Shown: piece after piece, positions 5,334 through 9,943 of the stretch
Layout: each line of letters starts with the position of its first letter
Position numbering within the stretch: the stretch's first letter is position 1
Made by a program: the position numbers and the translations under genes
NCBI GenBank assembly: GCA_003489345.1
Contig: DNIT01000120.1
Location: 1,728-11,670 of the forward strand
Length of the DNA: 9,943 bases
Reading direction: 5' to 3'
Origin: Pelotomaculum sp.
GTDB taxonomy: Bacteria > Bacillota > Desulfotomaculia > Desulfotomaculales > Pelotomaculaceae
Notes under the pieces: model-generated
What the model saw: the letters and a program-made list of their open reading frames with translations, nothing else
Databases searched by the model: none
Told to the model about the DNA's origin: nothing

Positions 5334-6272
5334 TTATTCTTTGATTTTCAAGCTTTCCGCTCTGGCTTCTAATATGTCTATTTCAATTTGTTTTGCCAGT
5401 TCTGAGGGTGATGCGAATTTTTTTTCTTTTCTTAACCTCCTGGTAAAACTTACTTTTATGTGAATGCCATAAAGATCTTTATAAAAATCCAGCAGGTGCA
5501 CCTCGATATTCCTGTTATTAGTATTAAAAGTAGGTTTAACACCAATATTTGCAACTCCGAAATAAGATTCCCCGTCAATATGTACCTTTGTTAAATAGAC
5601 ACCATTTGCTGGAACCAGCAAGGTCTGGTCTATATTCAGGTTTGCCGTGGGAAAGCCGAGGACGTTCCGGCCGCGCTGCTCGCCGGTTACTACTTCTCCT
5701 TCTATAAAAGGATAATATCCCAGGTATTTTGCAGCTGCGGTCACTTCACCTCTGACCAGCAGACCTCTGATCAGGGTGCTGCTGACAGGCTGCCCGTCAA
5801 TGGCGATGGGAGGTATCACTCTGAGCTCAAACCCGTAGACAGTCGACAATTCTTCCAGTAATGCAGGCGTTCCGCGACCGTAACGGCCAAAGGTGTAATT
5901 ATATCCGATTACAACGCCACAGGCGCCCATTTCTTCATGAAGGACATTTTTAACAAAGTCTTCCGGCGACATACCTGCAAAATCCAGATCAAAAGGTATC
6001 TGAAGCAGTACCTCGACTCCAAGTCTGGCAAAGAAATTTTGCTTGGCTTTCTGGGATAGCAGGAGGAGCGGAGTTTTTTCAGGCTTTAGTACGGCCAGAG
6101 GATGAGGATGAAAAGTGAATACGGCAGGTGTTCCTCCAACCTTCCTGGCCAAGGCCACCAGATCGGCAATCAATTTCTGGTGGCCTATATGTAAACCGTC
6201 AAAATTACCCAGGCCGACTACGATCTTGTTATGCTTTTCCTTAATTCCATGCCAGTGATGATATAGTTGCAA
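5334..6272 (-). CDS. ribF: Bifunctional riboflavin kinase / FAD synthetase
   Basis: Cytoplasmic enzyme that phosphorylates riboflavin to FMN and adenylates FMN to FAD. 312 aa, normal length. The N-terminal FAD synthetase domain (about 1-180) has the nucleotidyltransferase motifs GNFDG (22-26), HIGH (28-31) and SSTLIR (164-169). The C-terminal riboflavin kinase domain (about 183-308) has GRNVLGFPTAN (201-211), GVANIGVKPTF (239-249) and EVHLLDF (257-263). The start is TTG 6272, supported by AGGGGGG about 8 nt upstream; no better ATG exists before GNFDG. It begins 1 nt after the truB stop, so the two are translationally linked. No FMN riboswitch is present before it, as expected for a gene inside this operon. 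Confidence 0.97.
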   Translation of the reverse strand: MQLYHHWHGIKEKHNKIVVGLGNFDGLHIGHQKLIADLVALARKVGGTPAVFTFHPHPLAVLKPEKTPLLLLSQKAKQNFFARLGVEVLLQIPFDLDFAGMSPEDFVKNVLHEEMGACGVVIGYNYTFGRYGRGTPALLEELSTVYGFELRVIPPIAIDGQPVSSTLIRGLLVRGEVTAAAKYLGYYPFIEGEVVTGEQRGRNVLGFPTANLNIDQTLLVPANGVYLTKVHIDGESYFGVANIGVKPTFNTNNRNIEVHLLDFYKDLYGIHIKVSFTRRLRKEKKFASPSELAKQIEIDILEARAESLKIKE

Positions 6273-6273
6273 T

Positions 6274-7218
6274 TTAATCCCCCCCTGCCCGGACTTGCAA
6301 AACGCAGACCGGTTTAAAAAACAGCCTGTCCTGATATTCCGGGTCCAAGATGGTTTCAGCCACCGCCAAAAGTCCCCCCGGTCCTACCAACTGTACCAAA
6401 TCCCCTTCAGACAAATTTTCCGGCATCTGGTAAACTCCCGGCTGATATAACTTTGAACCTGACGCGACAGCAGTAGCGGCACCGTTTTTTACTGTTACTA
6501 CGGGTAAGCCGGGAAGCGCCTTTTCCATAGGTATGACTTTATCCATAAGTTTGCCCTCAATTGCCGCGGCCTTAATTTCTTCCAGTGTTGCGGAATCGGA
6601 TATGTTAAAAATTCCAGCCCTGGTACGCACCAGAAATGACATGTGCGCTCCACAACCCAAGTAGCCGCCCAGGTCTTCACATAAAGTCCGCACATAGGTT
6701 CCCTTTGAGCAGGATAGGTGCAGCAAAGCTCTTGGACGCGTACCGCCCCACCCGGTTCCCCATATATACTCCAGCGAATAAATCGTTACCTTGCGTGCCG
6801 GGCGGTCTACCACAATTCCATCCCTGGCTAATTGGTAAAGCCTTTTCCCCTGTTGTTTAATGGCGGAAGTCATCGGCGGAACCTGATTGATCTCTCCGGT
6901 AAAAGCAGTTAGAGAGTCGCGAACAATCTTCTCGCTAAGTCCTGCCGCGTTACCCTGCGCGGTGGCCAGGCCAAAGGAATCTCCGGTTGACGTAGTCAGC
7001 CCAAAGGTTATTTCAGCACGGTATTCCTTCGTATCATCTACCAGAAACTGTGACAGGCGGGTGGCCTGCCCCAGACAAACGACCAGGACTCCGGCCGCGC
7101 CAGGGTCCAGCGTTCCAGTATGCCCCACTTTTTTTATACCAGTTGTACGTCGCACAAAATGAATCACATCGTGGGAAGTCATGCCGGGTGGTTTGAGAAA
7201 GTTTATAATACCGTTCAT
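6274..7218 (-). CDS. truB: tRNA pseudouridine(55) synthase
   Basis: Isomerises U55 to pseudouridine in the T-loop of nearly all tRNAs and also acts as a tRNA chaperone. 314 aa. The catalytic motif GHTGTLDPGAAG (32-43) has nucleophile D38. The active-site Tyr lies in KEYRAEITFG (64-73), and the conserved SKGTYVRTL (171-179) closes the catalytic domain. Residues about 235-310 form the C-terminal PUA-like domain used for tRNA binding. ATG 7218 overlaps the TGA of nrnA by one base (TGATG), so re-initiation is likely, and ribF follows after 1 nt. The order rbfA-nrnA-truB-ribF is a common Firmicute arrangement. Confidence 0.97.
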   Translation of the reverse strand: MNGIINFLKPPGMTSHDVIHFVRRTTGIKKVGHTGTLDPGAAGVLVVCLGQATRLSQFLVDDTKEYRAEITFGLTTSTGDSFGLATAQGNAAGLSEKIVRDSLTAFTGEINQVPPMTSAIKQQGKRLYQLARDGIVVDRPARKVTIYSLEYIWGTGWGGTRPRALLHLSCSKGTYVRTLCEDLGGYLGCGAHMSFLVRTRAGIFNISDSATLEEIKAAAIEGKLMDKVIPMEKALPGLPVVTVKNGAATAVASGSKLYQPGVYQMPENLSEGDLVQLVGPGGLLAVAETILDPEYQDRLFFKPVCVLQVRAGGD

Positions 7219-8192
7219 CAGGCTGTTCCCCCGGCTGCTAAAACAGCTGCCCTGGTTACCTTATCCTGGATCTCCCTGAGAGCGCCTTTTAAAATGCATC
7301 CGGCCGCTTTTGGGTGACCGCCGCCTCCGAATTGAACGGCCAGCGTGTTTACATCCACAATATTTTTGGAGCGCAAGCTAACTTTATAAGTATCCTCCAA
7401 AATCTCTCGAAAAAGAAGTCCGACCTCAACCCCTCGGATCGACCTGCAGTAGGTTACCAGCCCTTCCGTATGCTCATCCAGGGCGCCGGTATTTTTTAGC
7501 ATTTCCAGTGTAACCGTCATCCAGCATACTTTTCCGCAGGGAGCCACAGTCAGTGTATGTAATGCTTCCCTCAATAAAACCAGGGCAGCCTTTGGCTTTT
7601 CTTCATGTAATAGGATATTGATTTGGGCTCCCGGAGCACCGGATTCGAGCAGTTCCGCTATGCGGCGGTGGGTACCGGGAGTAACGCTATCGTATCGAAA
7701 GGAACCCGTATCCGTTACAATGGCAGTATAAAGGTTTATGGCTGTTTCAACAGAAATTCTTACCTGCATAAGCTTTAGCAGGTCAAAAACTATTTCCCCG
7801 ACGGCTGCCGCCGCCGTGTCAATGTAACAATACGGCCCCAAGATGCCGGGACCGGCATGGTGGTCAATATTAATTACGACCTTTTTAGTTGTTAAAAGCT
7901 CCTGGTAGTCCCTGCCAAGCCGCTCGGGTACCGAACAGTCCAGAATGATGAATGTATCATAAACGCCATCCGGCGGTGCGCCTGTCTTAAAACGTTCAAC
8001 CCCCGGTAAAAATTCATATATAGCCGGGATGGGGTCCGGTCCGGCCATGACCACTTTCTTACCCATAGCCTCCAGGCTCAGGCCGAGTGCCAGAACTGAA
8101 CCCAGGCAGTCCCCATCCGGCATAATATGACCGCAAATCAATATACTCTCGGAACGCCTAATGGCAGTGGCTATATCGTACAGATTAGTCAT
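7218..8192 (-). CDS. nrnA: NanoRNase / pAp phosphatase (DHH-DHHA1 phosphoesterase)
   Basis: Manganese-dependent phosphoesterase of the DHH family. Members degrade 2-5 nt RNA fragments and often dephosphorylate pAp or hydrolyse linear dinucleotides. 324 aa. DHH domain (about 1-190): H22 with D26 and D28 (GHIMPDGDCLGS), D85 (ILDCS), D110-H-H112 and D161 (VTDTGSFRY), a full metal-binding set. DHHA1 substrate-binding domain (about 215-320): GGGGHPKAAGC at 289-299. ATG 8192 is preferred over ATG 8222: it lines up with the usual N-terminus, while the longer form adds a ten-residue basic stretch read through the end of rbfA. It still overlaps rbfA by 8 nt. It complements pnp, which leaves short oligoribonucleotides. 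The alternative name, c-di-AMP/pApA phosphodiesterase of the same family, cannot be excluded. Confidence 0.95.
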   Translation of the reverse strand: MTNLYDIATAIRRSESILICGHIMPDGDCLGSVLALGLSLEAMGKKVVMAGPDPIPAIYEFLPGVERFKTGAPPDGVYDTFIILDCSVPERLGRDYQELLTTKKVVINIDHHAGPGILGPYCYIDTAAAAVGEIVFDLLKLMQVRISVETAINLYTAIVTDTGSFRYDSVTPGTHRRIAELLESGAPGAQINILLHEEKPKAALVLLREALHTLTVAPCGKVCWMTVTLEMLKNTGALDEHTEGLVTYCRSIRGVEVGLLFREILEDTYKVSLRSKNIVDVNTLAVQFGGGGHPKAAGCILKGALREIQDKVTRAAVLAAGGTA

Positions 8193-8544
8193 ATGGCCCG
8201 GCGTCCTTGTCCTTGACTTCATTCATCAGTGCTATCAGTCTTGAGCCTCTCTCTATAGATTCATCAAGTTTAAAGGTAATCTCCGGCATGTAGCGCAGCC
8301 GGATTCTTTTAGCCAATTCCCCCCGTATAAAACCATGGGCTTTTTGAAGCGCTTCAAAAGAAGCTTTCCGCTCAGCCGCCTCGCCAAAAACACTGATATA
8401 AACACTTGCATAACGCAGGTCCTTGGATACCTCCACCGACGTGATGGAAACAAAGCCGATCCTCGGATCTTTTAACTCTTCTGTCAACAGTTCAGACACT
8501 TCTTTTTTTATAGCCTCTGCCAACCGCTCAGGACGAAAGGACAT
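8185..8544 (-). CDS. rbfA: 30S ribosome-binding factor A
   Basis: Late 30S assembly factor that binds near the 16S rRNA 5' helix/decoding region and supports maturation and cold growth. 119 aa, normal length, one KH type II-like domain: SFRPERLAEAIKKEVSELL (2-20), ELKDPRIGFVSIT (23-35), VSKDLRYASVYISVFG (39-54), then LRYMPEITFKLDESIERG. The start is ATG 8544 with AAGGTGG 11 nt upstream; the in-frame GTG 8559 lies inside that site and is rejected. It follows infB after 131 nt and overlaps nrnA by 8 nt. Confidence 0.97.
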   Translation of the reverse strand: MSFRPERLAEAIKKEVSELLTEELKDPRIGFVSITSVEVSKDLRYASVYISVFGEAAERKASFEALQKAHGFIRGELAKRIRLRYMPEITFKLDESIERGSRLIALMNEVKDKDAGPYD

Positions 8545-8675
8545 AACCGCAAACACCACCTTCAGTTTGATGCGGAAGTGGAATATATGAATCCAAAGAA
8601 ATTCCGTTGCTAAAATATATATTTCCCCAAGGCTTATTTAAAAAAGCAGTATTTCTTTCCAATTTCCCCCACGGG
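8545..8675 (-). other. AT-rich infB-rbfA intergenic region
   Basis: 131 nt without a gene, markedly AT-rich compared with its flanks. On the minus strand TTTAAA, a 17-nt spacer and TATATT could form a weak sigma-A promoter for rbfA and the genes after it (about 8645-8615). There is no convincing terminator hairpin, so readthrough from infB is expected. In Bacillus this slot holds ylxP; no remnant of it is visible here. Confidence 0.35.
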
Positions 8676-9943
8676 TTAGGAGAGCTCACGCTTAACTGCC
8701 TCAATGGAAAATGCCTCGATAATGTCCCCTTCTTTAATTTCATTGAATTTCTCCAAGGCCAGGCCACACTCATAGCCCTGGACGACTTCCTTAACGTCGT
8801 CCTTAAAACGTTTCAGAGAATCAAGCTTTCCTTCATGCACTACGATCCCGTCACGAACTACCCTTACCCCGGCGTCTCTTTCAAGTTTGCCTTCAAGGAC
8901 ATAGCATCCGGCAATCGTACCTATTTTGGAGGCCCTGAAGATCTTGCGTATCTCGGCCCTTCCAAGCATTACTTCCTTGTATTCCGGATCAAGCAATCCG
9001 CTCATTGCCGCTTTCACGTCTTCAATAGCGTCATAAATGACCCGGTAGAGACGCACATCCACTTTTTCGCTTTCGGCAGCTTTTCGGGCGTTGATGTCGG
9101 GACGGACGTTAAAACCTATGATGATGGCATTAGAGGCTGAGGCAAACATGATGTCCGTCTCACTAATAGCTCCCACGCCGCCATGAATGATATTAACCTT
9201 AACCTCCCCGGTGTTTAGACGCTCCAGGGCCTGGCGCAGCGCCTCAACCGATCCCTGCACATCTGCTTTCACAATAATTCCCAGTTCCTTAATCTGGCCT
9301 TCCTGGATATGTTTAAACAGGTCTTCCAGAGATACACGGTTGGTTGTTTTGAGTTCTTCCTCACGCTTCTTGGTCTGCCTGCGAGTGACAATAGTCCTGG
9401 CCAGCTTTTCATCCTCAACCGCCATGAATATGTCCCCGGCCAGCGGGACATCTGAAAAGCCAATGACTTCTACTGGAGTAGACGGCCCGGCTTTTTTAAT
9501 GCGGCGGCCTTTATCGTCCATCATCGCGCGGACCCGGCCAAAAGCAACTCCGGCAATAATCGTATCACCAATGTTCAAGGAACCGTTTTGGACCAGTACG
9601 TTGGCAACCGGTCCACGCGCCTTGTCCAGTTCCGCCTCAATAACCGTACCTCTGGCAGGACGGTTCTGGTTGGCCTTGAATTCGCCGACTTCAGCCACCA
9701 GCAGGATCATTTCGAGAAGATCTGTTAAGCCTTCTCTTTTAATCGCCGAAACATTAACGCAGATGGTCTCCCCGCCCCATTCTTCTGCCACCAGGCCGTG
9801 CTCGGTCAGCTCCTGCTTGACTCTGTTTGGATCAGCGCCCGGCTTATCTATTTTGTTGATCGCGACGATGATGGAAACCTCCGCGGCCTTGGCGTGATGG
9901 ATGGCTTCTATGGTCTGAGGCATTACGCCGTCGTCGGCAGCTA
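8676..9943 (-). CDS. infB: Translation initiation factor IF-2, C-terminal part (5' end outside window)
   Basis: GTPase that brings fMet-tRNA to the 30S subunit and promotes subunit joining. The last 422 codons are visible, the first of them incomplete; the frame runs open to the window edge beyond the internal ATG at 9923. The fragment begins in the G domain at AADDGVMPQT (end of switch II), followed by NKID (G4) and VNVSAIKREG (G5). Domain II has RPARGTVIEAELDKARGP. Domain III has GIIVKADVQGSVEALRQAL and IHGGVGAISETD. Domain IV (C2), which holds the fMet-tRNA acceptor, has KIGTIAGCYVLEGKL through GYECGLALEKF to the end. The P-loop, switch I and the variable N-terminus are outside. It leads the run into rbfA. 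Confidence 0.98.
   Translation of the reverse strand, partial: AADDGVMPQTIEAIHHAKAAEVSIIVAINKIDKPGADPNRVKQELTEHGLVAEEWGGETICVNVSAIKREGLTDLLEMILLVAEVGEFKANQNRPARGTVIEAELDKARGPVANVLVQNGSLNIGDTIIAGVAFGRVRAMMDDKGRRIKKAGPSTPVEVIGFSDVPLAGDIFMAVEDEKLARTIVTRRQTKKREEELKTTNRVSLEDLFKHIQEGQIKELGIIVKADVQGSVEALRQALERLNTGEVKVNIIHGGVGAISETDIMFASASNAIIIGFNVRPDINARKAAESEKVDVRLYRVIYDAIEDVKAAMSGLLDPEYKEVMLGRAEIRKIFRASKIGTIAGCYVLEGKLERDAGVRVVRDGIVVHEGKLDSLKRFKDDVKEVVQGYECGLALEKFNEIKEGDIIEAFSIEAVKRELS

Noticed and set aside
6273..6420. FMN riboswitch ahead of ribF
   Set aside because: The region upstream is truB coding sequence with 1-nt spacing; there is no room for and no sign of an RFN element.
8607..9140. 177-codon plus-strand open frame over the infB 3' end
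   Set aside because: Opposite strongly conserved IF-2 domain IV; no ribosome binding site or domain.
9187..9897. 236-codon plus-strand open frame antisense to infB
   Set aside because: Low-complexity Ser/Thr/Ala-rich product directly opposite the conserved IF-2 coding sequence; no independent start signals.

Overview
The window is a minus-strand stretch of a conserved chromosomal block for translation and RNA metabolism. It most resembles a spore-forming, mid-GC Firmicute of the Peptococcaceae (Desulfotomaculum/Pelotomaculum-like). The reasons are gene order (infB-rbfA-nrnA-truB-ribF-rpsO-pnp-ylxY-like deacetylase-DD-carboxypeptidase), several TTG/GTG starts, strong AGGAGG-type ribosome binding sites, and a YlxY-type deacetylase directly after pnp as in Bacillus. 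The taxon is inferred from synteny and protein character, not from a search.

In transcription order (right to left): a 3' fragment of infB (IF2) enters at the right edge. A 131-nt AT-rich gap follows, then rbfA, nrnA, truB and ribF packed with overlaps or 1-nt spacing. This first block joins translation initiation, 30S maturation, nanoRNA turnover, tRNA Psi55 formation and FMN/FAD synthesis. After ribF comes a good sigma-A-type promoter with an extended -10, with a 12-bp perfect palindrome at the predicted transcription start. It drives two small unrecognised genes, one strongly acidic (75 aa) and one strongly basic (73 aa, DUF4258-like by eye). A leader with a possible S15-binding fold precedes rpsO. 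rpsO is followed by a terminator hairpin and a second hairpin that share a 9-nt element, then a candidate SigH-type promoter, then pnp. pnp ends at a hairpin terminator.

The last block is cell-wall related: a membrane-anchored YlxY-like polysaccharide deacetylase homologue with degenerate catalytic motifs, possibly behind a SigE-like promoter, and a secreted D-Ala-D-Ala carboxypeptidase (SxxK, SGN, KTG all present) cut by the left window edge.

There is no gene-free stretch longer than 300 bases. I see no tRNA, rRNA, CRISPR array, insertion sequence or credible plus-strand gene. Most of the window is ordinary core genome. The parts worth a second look are the small acidic/basic gene pair with its promoter, operator-like palindrome and leader hairpin, and the regulatory structures around rpsO-pnp.
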